Shown here: piece after piece, positions 1 through 6,216 of the stretch
Numbering within the stretch: the stretch's first letter is position 1
Layout: the number at the start of each line of letters is the position of its first letter
From: Candidatus Roizmanbacteria bacterium CG11_big_fil_rev_8_21_14_0_20_36_8
GTDB taxonomy: Bacteria; Patescibacteriota; Microgenomatia; UBA1406; GWC2-37-13
Assembly: GCA_002796045.1 (NCBI GenBank)
Contig: PCVM01000031.1
Coordinates: forward strand, 1 to 6,876
DNA: 6,876 nt
Reading direction: 5' to 3'
Made by a program: the position numbers and the translations under genes
Notes under the pieces: model-generated
The model's input: the letters and a program-made list of their open reading frames with translations, nothing else
What the model was told of the DNA's origin: nothing
Databases searched by the model: none

Positions 1-278
1 AGAATAAACCATCTGAGATGTCTGGCGGTCAAAGGCAGCGAGTAGCAATAGCTAGAGCTTTAATTAATGACCCTGAAATAATTTTAGCAGATGAGCCAAC
101 AGGAAATTTAGATAGTAAATCTGCAAATGAAATAATGGAGCTCTTTACTTATCTAAATAAGAAATATAATAAAACAATTATTCTCGTTACTCATGATAAA
201 TATACTGCATCGTTCACAAACAAAACTATATATTTGAAAGACGGATTAATTGTAGATGAATTGTATTCTACAAATTAA
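1..278 (+). CDS. ABC transporter ATP-binding protein, MacB/LolD/FtsE type (5' truncated by window edge)
   Basis: This is the C-terminal part of an ATPase that powers a membrane ABC transporter. The frame is open from base 3, reading N-K-P-S-E before the ABC signature '[15 protein letters not shown]', so the ATG at 18 is internal and the true start lies outside the window. The Walker B and D-loop region '[13 protein letters not shown]' and the switch histidine in 'TIILVTHD' follow in normal order and spacing. The gene ends with the usual short strand '[11 protein letters not shown]', with no extra C-terminal domain. The 'ADEPTGNLD' wording is typical of the MacB, LolD and FtsE families, which extrude lipoproteins, peptides or toxins, or act in cell division. 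The Walker A half is not visible, so the substrate cannot be told. The next gene is a GT-C-like protein rather than a permease, so any partner permease must lie upstream or elsewhere. Confidence 0.95.
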   Translation, partial: NKPSEMSGGQRQRVAIARALINDPEIILADEPTGNLDSKSANEIMELFTYLNKKYNKTIILVTHDKYTASFTNKTIYLKDGLIVDELYSTN

Positions 279-312
279 ATTGTAGCCGACCGCCAAATAA
301 TTTTTTAAATAT

Positions 313-1716
313 ATGAATTTAAAACAATCAAGATTCATTAAAGTTATATTTAAAATTCCATATGTTGATTTTATTTTTTTCCTTGGTTCTTCGTTCATTT
401 ACTATAAAGACTCGTTATTTTTAATGATTGCCGGAGACGACGTAGAGCATTATCTACATGCTCCTCGCTCAATAATTTCGATAATTGAACTTTTTTCTGA
501 TGTTGTGCATTTTCGTCCAGTTCCGAAGATTTTTTTTACTTTATATACTTTGGTACCATTTAACCTTCCGATCTTCCATGGCGTATCTCTTTTATTACTT
601 TCATTTGCTACATATCTTTTTTATATCTTTTTAATTAAATATGTAAAAATAGAAAAATTAATTGCATTTATTGCCGGATTGGTATTTATGACTTCACATG
701 TAATGTTTTATTTAGTTTATACGTTGTCTGGTATTGGAGACATATTATTCATAATTTTTTTTTGGGGTTCAGTATTGTGCTTCTATTCGTTTGTTAAAAA
801 AAGCGAAATAAAAAACTTTGTATTATCATTGGTTTTTTTCTTGTTAGCAATGCTTACTAAGGAAATATTTATTTCAATTCTAATACTGATTTCATTTATT
901 GCCTTAGCAAATTTTAAAAAGAGATATTTAAAATATCTACTGGCTTTTTGGGTTCCAACAGTGTTGTTTTTCATCATGAAGTTTCTTGTATACGATATTT
1001 CTGATCCAGTTTATGGATATACGTTTGACCTGAAATTATTAATAGAAAATATTATTCATTTTAGTCTTTGGACTATAAATTACAGACATGGGTGGCAGAT
1101 GGGAATGCCTTATCCCGAAACAACAATGTTTTTCATATTAGTAATTTTAAATTGTATTCTAATTCTATTATCTGTGACTTTCATATTAAAAAAAAATAAA
1201 AATATGGCTGGTTTTTTTGTAATTTGGGCATTTGCAGGATTATTACCGTTTTATTTTTTAAATAGAGTTCTAGTTTACTATTTGGATATTTCTTTAATGG
1301 CTCTTATTTCTTTGGTAGCTTTTTCATTGCAAAACATCTCGATTGTTAATCGTAAAGCAAGATATTTATTATTGATTTTGTGGTTTTTATTATCTTTATT
1401 TATTTCTAATGAAATTAAAGGTCAATGGTTAAAAAATTCTTTTGTTGCAAATTCTATTGAGACGGCTACAAATTTTAATGACCAAGTTTATGAAAGTGTC
1501 GATTGGAGTTTGAAAAATACTCTTTGTATTTCTGGTCTTGGCGGGAGTGAGTCTTGGGCCGTTTATACTGGTCATTTAATTGAAATATTATCAAAAAAGA
1601 ATGTTGAGATAATTCAAGTTGATCCTAAAAAAGAGATATCAAAAAAATGTAAGATAATTGATGCCGTGAATGTATTACATGACGGAAGGTCATTTTTTGT
1701 AAAGTTCATTAATTAA
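313..1716 (+). CDS. Multi-pass membrane protein, GT-C glycosyltransferase-like (TMTC/PMT-like)
   Basis: The protein has 467 residues with about ten or eleven hydrophobic segments between residues 15 and 365, then a predicted extracytoplasmic tail of about 95 residues. Features match GT-C enzymes of the PMT/TMTC kind. An acidic pair lies in the first outer loop ('GDDVEHYLHAP', D42-D43). 'HFRPV' (66-70) is followed by a 'FHGVSLLLLSFATYLFY' helix, then 'SGIGDILF' (139-146) and 'LTKE' (181-184), the counterpart of the LSKE motif in TMTC-like proteins. Family members move sugar from a polyprenyl-phosphate carrier to protein or lipid outside the membrane; donor and acceptor are unknown here. The gene begins 34 nt after the ABC ATPase gene. 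No Shine-Dalgarno site is visible, and the -10-like AATAAT at 296-301 is weak, so co-transcription with the ATPase gene is possible. Runs of eight or nine T or A occur at 530-537, 755-763 and 1188-1196. The fold assignment is fairly sure, the function is not. Confidence 0.85.
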   Translation: MNLKQSRFIKVIFKIPYVDFIFFLGSSFIYYKDSLFLMIAGDDVEHYLHAPRSIISIIELFSDVVHFRPVPKIFFTLYTLVPFNLPIFHGVSLLLLSFATYLFYIFLIKYVKIEKLIAFIAGLVFMTSHVMFYLVYTLSGIGDILFIIFFWGSVLCFYSFVKKSEIKNFVLSLVFFLLAMLTKEIFISILILISFIALANFKKRYLKYLLAFWVPTVLFFIMKFLVYDISDPVYGYTFDLKLLIENIIHFSLWTINYRHGWQMGMPYPETTMFFILVILNCILILLSVTFILKKNKNMAGFFVIWAFAGLLPFYFLNRVLVYYLDISLMALISLVAFSLQNISIVNRKARYLLLILWFLLSLFISNEIKGQWLKNSFVANSIETATNFNDQVYESVDWSLKNTLCISGLGGSESWAVYTGHLIEILSKKNVEIIQVDPKKEISKKCKIIDAVNVLHDGRSFFVKFIN

Positions 1717-1722
1717 TTATTG

Positions 1723-1728
1723 TATAGT
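1723..1728 (+). promoter_or_regulatory. Predicted -10 element (TATAGT) for a leaderless transcript of the 1735 gene
   Basis: TATAGT, one mismatch from the TATAAT consensus, sits in the 18-nt gap after the previous stop codon, with exactly six bases (CAATAC) between it and the ATG at 1735. With standard geometry (-12 to -7) the +1 base is the A of that ATG. A weak -35 candidate, TTGTAA at 1697-1702, is 20 bp upstream, which is longer than usual. The same -10 to ATG distance recurs at two other genes in this window, which is the main support. Confidence 0.6.
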
Positions 1729-1734
1729 CAATAC

Positions 1735-3270
1735 ATGGTTAAAAAATTATTTAAAAATAAACTTCATTGGGCACTGATTATCTTTATCACGCTTAATATT
1801 TTCTTGAGCTCTTGGTATCCAATTCATGGCGATATATATTTTCACACAGATATTGCTCGTGATTTTTTATTGATTGCAGATATTGTGGATAACGCAAACT
1901 TGACGTTAATTGGCCCCCGCTCAAGCATACCTGGATTATTTCATGGTCCCCTTTGGCTTTACATACAAGTCCCAGCATATATCTTATCTGCAGGTCAGCC
2001 CAGTCTTATGTCATGGTTTTGGGTAATACTTACTATTTCTGCAATTGCAATTATTTATTTTGTTGCGAAAGAGCTTTTTGATAAGACGACAGGGCTTATA
2101 TCAGCATTAATTTTTTCTACAATAACTATTTCGTATGTTAAAAACATGTTTAATCCGTTTGGCGCACTAATGCTGACTCCTATCTTTTTTTATTATTTTT
2201 ATCTGTATGTTAAATCGAAAAAACCGTTATTTCTTGTTATCTCTATATTTATTTTAGGCATAATTATTCAGTTTCAAATAGCATTCGGCTTTCCTATACT
2301 ATTTTTAAGTTTTGTATATATTTTCCCAGATTTATTGAAGAGAAAGAGGTTGAGCCATATATTGTCTTATTTTGTTATAATAATTCCATTATCTACATAT
2401 ATTTTATTTGAACTTAGAAATAGTTTTTTTCAGCTTCATTCAGTCTTAAAGTATATTTTCGAGGGGGAGAATAGTAGTCGATTTAATTTACAAAGCCACA
2501 TCACCGATCGTCTTCAAGGAATATTTATTAAAGGTGTTGGACTTATCGAGGGTGATTTTAAATACATGACATTTATTGTTGTTTTAGGAGTTCTCTTCGG
2601 ACTTTATAAATATTCAAAGAAAAAAGCTCTTTCCAATATGATATTTTATAAATTAGTAATGTTTTTTTATCTTGGATTTTGGGCTTTGACAATACCTTAT
2701 GCTGGAAAAGTTTGGGGCTATTACTACTTGCCATTTCTTCCTTTATTTGTGATATTACTTGCTACAACATATAAGATATTGAATCGCTATCTATTTATAT
2801 TTCTTATGGCAATAGTTCTTTTAGGAAACTATTATTTTGTTGCAAAAGATATAATTAATTCTAAAAAATTCATAGGTTTTGATAGTGCATCTTGGAAATT
2901 TAATCAAACTGTTGCAAAAACAATATTTGATGCTGAAGATAAAGAATTTGGATATTTCATATTCTCTCCAGATCAGTACGGATATACACCTAGATATGCG
3001 CTTGATTTAATGTCAAAAACAAACCAAGATCGAAAAGCATATCCATTTCAAAAGAAGAAGATTACTTATTTAATTTTATTGTCACCACCTGATAATAGAC
3101 CGGACCTTGACTGGGATTGGTGGGTCAAAAATAAGGTTGGAATAAACATAGAGCCTATTTCAACTTTGAGATATGGTAATGGAACCGTTATCAAAAAATA
3201 CCTTCTATCGCCTGAAGAGATAAAAATTGAATCTGACCCGAATATGATTCATGATCTTTATTTTAGATAA
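1735..3270 (+). CDS. ArnT/GT39-like membrane glycosyltransferase (long paralogue)
   Basis: This 511-residue protein has one N-terminal membrane segment (about 13-28), an outer loop with conserved polar motifs, many further helices up to about residue 370, and a soluble tail of about 140 residues. Motifs in order: 'FHTDIARDF' (36-44, acidic D39 and D43), 'IGPRSS' (59-64), 'FHGPLW' (69-74), 'MFNP' (138-141, the place of the usual WNP), 'QFQ' (179-181), 'FELRN' (225-229) and 'YYLPFLP' (330-336). The tail includes 'SPDQYGYTPRYALDL' (411-425). These fit ArnT-like GT-C enzymes, which use polyprenyl-phosphate sugars at the outer membrane face; the first-loop acidic residue is the likely catalytic base. 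ATG 1735 is preferred to an in-frame TTG at 1720 because it gives the usual 'MVKKLFKNK' positive-inside start and has TATAGT six bases upstream. No Shine-Dalgarno site is seen. The 3' end overlaps the convergent neighbour by 8 nt. Substrates are unknown. Confidence 0.88.
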   Translation: MVKKLFKNKLHWALIIFITLNIFLSSWYPIHGDIYFHTDIARDFLLIADIVDNANLTLIGPRSSIPGLFHGPLWLYIQVPAYILSAGQPSLMSWFWVILTISAIAIIYFVAKELFDKTTGLISALIFSTITISYVKNMFNPFGALMLTPIFFYYFYLYVKSKKPLFLVISIFILGIIIQFQIAFGFPILFLSFVYIFPDLLKRKRLSHILSYFVIIIPLSTYILFELRNSFFQLHSVLKYIFEGENSSRFNLQSHITDRLQGIFIKGVGLIEGDFKYMTFIVVLGVLFGLYKYSKKKALSNMIFYKLVMFFYLGFWALTIPYAGKVWGYYYLPFLPLFVILLATTYKILNRYLFIFLMAIVLLGNYYFVAKDIINSKKFIGFDSASWKFNQTVAKTIFDAEDKEFGYFIFSPDQYGYTPRYALDLMSKTNQDRKAYPFQKKKITYLILLSPPDNRPDLDWDWWVKNKVGINIEPISTLRYGNGTVIKKYLLSPEEIKIESDPNMIHDLYFR

Positions 3271-4915
3271 TCTTACGGAGTTGGACGCTTTCATCATTAA
3301 GAGTAAATTCTTGTTCAGAGTGAGTATTTAGCTGAATCCATTTCCAAACTGGACCACCTTTAAGTTCGGCTTGTTTTGTAAATATTAAATAATACTTAGT
3401 ATTAGTTTTTTTGAAATTAGTAATAATTTCCTTTTCAATTGCATCTGTTCTTTCATTATTATTATAGAAATATCTAGTAGGATTTGACTGATTAAAAAAC
3501 TCATAGTAAAGAAAATGATTAGGAAAAATATAAATATATTTTTCAGATTGTGGAACTAATACTGAAATCTTTTTAAGAGTCTCTACATCTTTTTTTGGAA
3601 ATATCAGCCCTGCAATTTCGTCTTCTTCATCTTTAAAAAAACTTGAGGAATATTTTGGAATGCCAAGATAGGGGTGAAGTGGAGAATATCTTAATTTTAT
3701 GTAGGAGATGCTGTGAAACATTATTAGTGTTGCTATAAGTCCTGCAATTTGAATAACTTTCCAATCTATCCTTTTGGAAAAATAAGGAATTAAAAAGAAC
3801 AATAACAAAGATGCAATGACATAAATTGAGGGAGATTTTAAAAAGATAAGAGATTTGCCCAAAAAGAAAAAAAATACTGAAAAAATCGTTATCTTAATTG
3901 AAGAATCTATATTGAAAAATTTTACTAATTGTTTTGATGAAATTAATATATGGGTGATATATATCGAAATTAATGATGCTCCGTACCATAAGTGGCCTTC
4001 GTCTGAACGACTCAAGGCAGTTGCAAAACTTAGAACCGAAAAAATAGCGAAAGATTGAATCGGAAGTTTTTTTATTTTCAAAAATAAAGCCAGGCCTGAG
4101 GAGATTGTGAATATGAGAACAGCAGTAAAGAGGGGAATGTGATCCGGTTGGATCGCCTGGGCCATTGTCTTTGGTTGAGCTATCAATCCAAGAATGACAA
4201 CATCATTAAAAAAATTAACTATTGATGAGTCTCGAATTAGTATTGATAGTATCGGAAGCCAGACTGAAAATAAACCTAAAATAGCATACTTTTGGACATT
4301 AATTTTATTAAGGGAGCGAAGATTTGGAATAATTAAGGCTAAAATTAAAAAAATTCCAGCCTCTATTCTGAAGAGAAAAACCAAGCCGAACAAAACACCA
4401 AGTAGCAAATTTTTAATTCTTCTCCACTTAAAGGGTGTCAGAAATAGAACAAAAAATAGTACAGTTATAACATGAATTTCTTGAGCAGTTCTTATAAGAG
4501 TAAGATCAATCCAAACAGTAATAGTTGAAAATAAAAGAGATACGACATTATTATTATTATTATTTGAGAATATCAAAAAAGAAAGAAAAAAGAGTAAGGG
4601 GGAGTAAAATAAAGCTGGAAAGAAATTAAAGTAAAATGCCCCAGTTGGTATTGATGCTCCAAATAAATTAAAAAGTCCAGATAAAGCCAGCATCCTTCCT
4701 GGAGGATAAATGCTACTTGCATTTTTATATAAACCCTCTCCTCGATAATAACTCAGTGCAGTAAGATAATTCGTGTCGGTATCTGTAGGTTGGTACGAAG
4801 TAACGATATTGTCAATGTTGGAAATTCCGCCGCCAGCTGCAAAAATATATGCTCCAAACAGCAACAAAAATATTAATAATAAGAAAGATATCAACCTGAC
4901 AATTTTTACATACAT
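3263..4915 (-). CDS. GT-C glycosyltransferase-like membrane protein (YPPG / NPTRY subfamily)
   Basis: This 550-residue integral membrane protein belongs to a different GT-C-like subfamily from its neighbours. After one N-terminal helix (about 5-27) the outer loop has 'DTDTNYL' (45-51), 'GEGLYKNAS' (59-67) and 'YPPG' (70-73). Later come 'FRIEAG' (182-187) and 'SRSDEGHL' (302-309) at helix ends, then a soluble C-terminal domain from about residue 405 with 'FPNHFLYYEFFNQSNPTRY' (464-482) and 'KKTNTKYYLIF' (502-512). The D-x-D and YPPG loop resembles polyprenyl-phosphate-sugar transferases; donor and acceptor are unknown. I chose the ATG at 4915 because TATAAT ends exactly six bases before it and 'MYVKIVRL' is a natural start. 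Two in-frame ATGs further upstream (4948, 4942) would add 11 or 9 residues; 4948 has its own TATAGT five bases away, so it stays possible. Six consecutive Asn codons (118-123) come from an ATT repeat. The gene stands alone on its strand between opposed neighbours. Confidence 0.86.
   Translation of the reverse strand: MYVKIVRLISFLLLIFLLLFGAYIFAAGGGISNIDNIVTSYQPTDTDTNYLTALSYYRGEGLYKNASSIYPPGRMLALSGLFNLFGASIPTGAFYFNFFPALFYSPLLFFLSFLIFSNNNNNNVVSLLFSTITVWIDLTLIRTAQEIHVITVLFFVLFLTPFKWRRIKNLLLGVLFGLVFLFRIEAGIFLILALIIPNLRSLNKINVQKYAILGLFSVWLPILSILIRDSSIVNFFNDVVILGLIAQPKTMAQAIQPDHIPLFTAVLIFTISSGLALFLKIKKLPIQSFAIFSVLSFATALSRSDEGHLWYGASLISIYITHILISSKQLVKFFNIDSSIKITIFSVFFFFLGKSLIFLKSPSIYVIASLLLFFLIPYFSKRIDWKVIQIAGLIATLIMFHSISYIKLRYSPLHPYLGIPKYSSSFFKDEEDEIAGLIFPKKDVETLKKISVLVPQSEKYIYIFPNHFLYYEFFNQSNPTRYFYNNNERTDAIEKEIITNFKKTNTKYYLIFTKQAELKGGPVWKWIQLNTHSEQEFTLNDESVQLRKII
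4547..4564. repeat. (ATT)6 trinucleotide microsatellite within a coding region
   Basis: Six perfect ATT units on the + strand give six AAT (Asn) codons in the minus-strand GT-C-like gene, at residues 118-123. They fall in a loop just after a hydrophobic segment. Gain or loss of units would keep the frame and only change loop length, so this is a possible site of length variation between strains rather than an on/off switch. Confidence 0.85.
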
Positions 4916-4921
4916 AATGAC

Positions 4922-4927
4922 ATTATA
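4922..4927 (-). promoter_or_regulatory. Predicted -10 element (TATAAT) for a leaderless transcript of the 3263-4915 gene
   Basis: On the minus strand a perfect TATAAT is followed by GTCATT and then the ATG at 4915, so standard -10 geometry puts +1 on the A of that ATG. I see no convincing -35 at 17-18 bp (TAATGC at 4945-4950). This element lies inside the upstream extension that would be coding if translation began at 4948, which is why the shorter start is preferred. Confidence 0.6.
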
Positions 4928-4929
4928 TA

Positions 4930-4961
4930 CTGACAAAATCATAAGCATTATTGACTATAAT
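4930..4961 (+). promoter_or_regulatory. Predicted promoter for a leaderless transcript of the 4968 gene
   Basis: A perfect TATAAT at 4956-4961 is followed by six bases (AAAACA) and the ATG at 4968, so the predicted +1 is the A of the start codon. A -35-like CTGACA (5 of 6 to TTGACA) is at 4930-4935 with a long 20-bp spacer; an 18-bp alternative, GACAAA, overlaps it. The promoter shares its DNA with the divergent minus-strand promoter at 4922-4927. Confidence 0.62.
4954..4959 (-). promoter_or_regulatory. Alternative minus-strand -10-like element (TATAGT) before the ATG at 4948
   Basis: On the minus strand TATAGT is followed by five bases (CAATA) and the ATG at 4948, the farthest upstream start of the minus-strand GT-C-like gene. 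The element overlaps the plus-strand TATAAT at 4956-4961. Its 11-nt context, TATAGTCAATA, also occurs at 1723-1733 before the 1735 gene. It is a weaker match and one base off the N6 spacing, so it is listed as an alternative only. Confidence 0.3.
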
Positions 4962-4967
4962 AAAACA

Positions 4968-6215
4968 ATGAAGTTGATAACAAGCAACAAGAAGGTCGTT
5001 TTACTTATGTTGTTGATAATTTTTTATATTGCAATTAGATCAATTCATTTTGAAAATTATCTAAATTTTTCATCCGAACAAGCAAGCTTTTCACTTGAAG
5101 CCCTTCGTATTTGGAGAGCAAAAAGTATTGAGTTTATTGGCCCGCCAATCTCACTTCGAATGGGAGCGAGATATCTCTTTCAAGGATCAATTACCTATTA
5201 TTTTATGATCCCATTTCTTATTTTTGGCAAACTTGATCCAGTTAATAGCTCATATTTATTTATGATTTTTGGAGCATTTTCAGTTATTCCTTTGTTTTAT
5301 GGCACTCGGCTATTAACCAATGAAAAAGTCGCTATTATCATGGTTATACTTTTTTCGTTTTTCCCTTTATACATTGATTATTCAAGATTTTTTTGGAATC
5401 CAACTGCTCAATTTATTCTTACGCCATATTTAGTTTTACTATTGGGAATCTATGAAAAATATAATAAAAGGTTGATGCTGATACTTATTGGAATGATGAT
5501 GGGATTATTATTATTATTTCATTATCAGTTTGCTCTAACAATAGTTGGAGTATTGTTTTATTATTTATTTTTCAAAAAGATTTCATTGCTTAAGTTCGCA
5601 AATATATTTATTGGATTGTTAATCGGCGTTTCTCCAATGATAATATTTGAACTTAGAAATAATTTTTATAATACCCAAACATTATTACTATTTACTCAAA
5701 ATAAAAGTCAAGTATTTGAAGATAAATTTTCATTTGTATATACGATGCATTATTATCTGAGCGGGTCACTATTTCTCTTTACGATTATTTTGTATAAATT
5801 AAGAAAATTATTAAATACAGCCCTTATTGGTTTATTTATTCTAATCATTGTAATTTTTTCATTAATAAAATATTCTAAACTTCCGTCGCATGGATTTGGA
5901 ATGGCAAAAGACTGGAATATTATGATGGAGAAGAAAACATACAAAATAATCAAACAACAAAATATTACAAATTACAACATAGTCAATTTAGGCTATGATA
6001 CTGTTTCAACAGTCCAAAAATATCTACATGAAGTAGATGGCAAAAGTTTTAATTATAATGATTACTATCAAAATAAGTATTTATATGTAATCTCTGAAGA
6101 AGAAGAGTTCATGGGAAATCCTGCTTATGAGGTAAATACATTTAAGCCATCTGTGGTAGTTGATAAATGGCCAATCAATACTAGGTATAAATTATATTTA
6201 CTTAGAAAAATTTAA
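4968..6215 (+). CDS. ArnT/GT39-like membrane protein, short paralogue of the 1735-3270 gene
   Basis: This 415-residue membrane protein shares the motif order of the 1735-3270 product: 'FSSEQASFS' (34-42) where that protein has FHTDIARDF, 'FIGPP' (56-60), 'FQGS' (71-74) for FHGP, 'FFWNP' (141-145), 'LFHYQ' (183-187) and 'FELRNNFYNTQ' (227-237). This places it in the same GT-C-like subfamily, expected to act on polyprenyl-linked sugars at the outer membrane face. Two things are odd. The first-loop acidic residue is E37 rather than Asp, and the R-D pair is missing. After FELRN only two clear helices (about 257-275 and 283-300) precede the soluble tail, against about four in the longer paralogue, and no YYLPFLP-like segment is seen. 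ATG 4968 is chosen because TATAAT lies six bases upstream and 'MKLITSNKK' is a natural start; the frame is open back to 4773 but that part opposes the minus-strand gene. Activity is uncertain. Confidence 0.86.
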   Translation: MKLITSNKKVVLLMLLIIFYIAIRSIHFENYLNFSSEQASFSLEALRIWRAKSIEFIGPPISLRMGARYLFQGSITYYFMIPFLIFGKLDPVNSSYLFMIFGAFSVIPLFYGTRLLTNEKVAIIMVILFSFFPLYIDYSRFFWNPTAQFILTPYLVLLLGIYEKYNKRLMLILIGMMMGLLLLFHYQFALTIVGVLFYYLFFKKISLLKFANIFIGLLIGVSPMIIFELRNNFYNTQTLLLFTQNKSQVFEDKFSFVYTMHYYLSGSLFLFTIILYKLRKLLNTALIGLFILIIVIFSLIKYSKLPSHGFGMAKDWNIMMEKKTYKIIKQQNITNYNIVNLGYDTVSTVQKYLHEVDGKSFNYNDYYQNKYLYVISEEEEFMGNPAYEVNTFKPSVVVDKWPINTRYKLYLLRKI

Positions 6216-6216
6216 T

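Noticed and set aside
279..312. Possible terminator after the ABC ATPase gene, because of the T-run at 301-306
   Set aside because: No inverted repeat precedes the T-run; GCCGACCGCC does not form a stable stem with nearby bases.
783..977. Minus-strand open frame of 64 codons
   Set aside because: It is antisense to a helix-rich part of the TMTC/PMT-like gene, with no recognisable domain or start signal.
1720..1734. TTG start at 1720 for the long ArnT-like gene
   Set aside because: It adds only M-Y-S-Q-Y, uses a rarer start codon, has no ribosome binding site, and would lie upstream of the predicted transcription start at 1735.
1793..1978. Minus-strand open frame of 61 codons
   Set aside because: It is antisense to the conserved first-loop region of the long ArnT-like gene, where the plus frame holds the family motifs.
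3855..4475. Plus-strand open frames at 3855-4058 and 4194-4475
   Set aside because: Both are antisense to the minus-strand GT-C-like gene, whose frame carries membrane helices and family motifs. Their Lys/Ile-rich translations are what AT-rich antisense frames produce, and no promoter or binding site supports them.
1723..4959. TATAGTCAATA at 1723-1733 and its inverted copy at 4949-4959 as a shared operator
   Set aside because: An 11-nt match between two places is expected by chance many times in 6.9 kb of AT-rich DNA, and most of it is the -10 hexamer itself, so I do not claim a regulator site.
4951..4961. TTGACTATAAT read as a joined -35 and -10
   Set aside because: TTGACT directly abuts TATAAT with no spacer, so it cannot serve as the -35 for that -10; the better -35 candidate is CTGACA at 4930-4935.
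4773..4967. Upstream extension of the 4968 gene by 65 codons
   Set aside because: It lies antisense to the N-terminal coding region of the minus-strand GT-C-like gene, encodes unremarkable polar sequence, and sits upstream of the perfect TATAAT at 4956-4961; the ATG at 4968 gives a natural membrane-protein N-terminus.
5753..5953. Minus-strand open frame of 66 codons
   Set aside because: It is antisense to the short ArnT-like gene, with no motif or start signal. I also considered it as a sign of a frameshift behind the missing helices, but the plus frame is uninterrupted.
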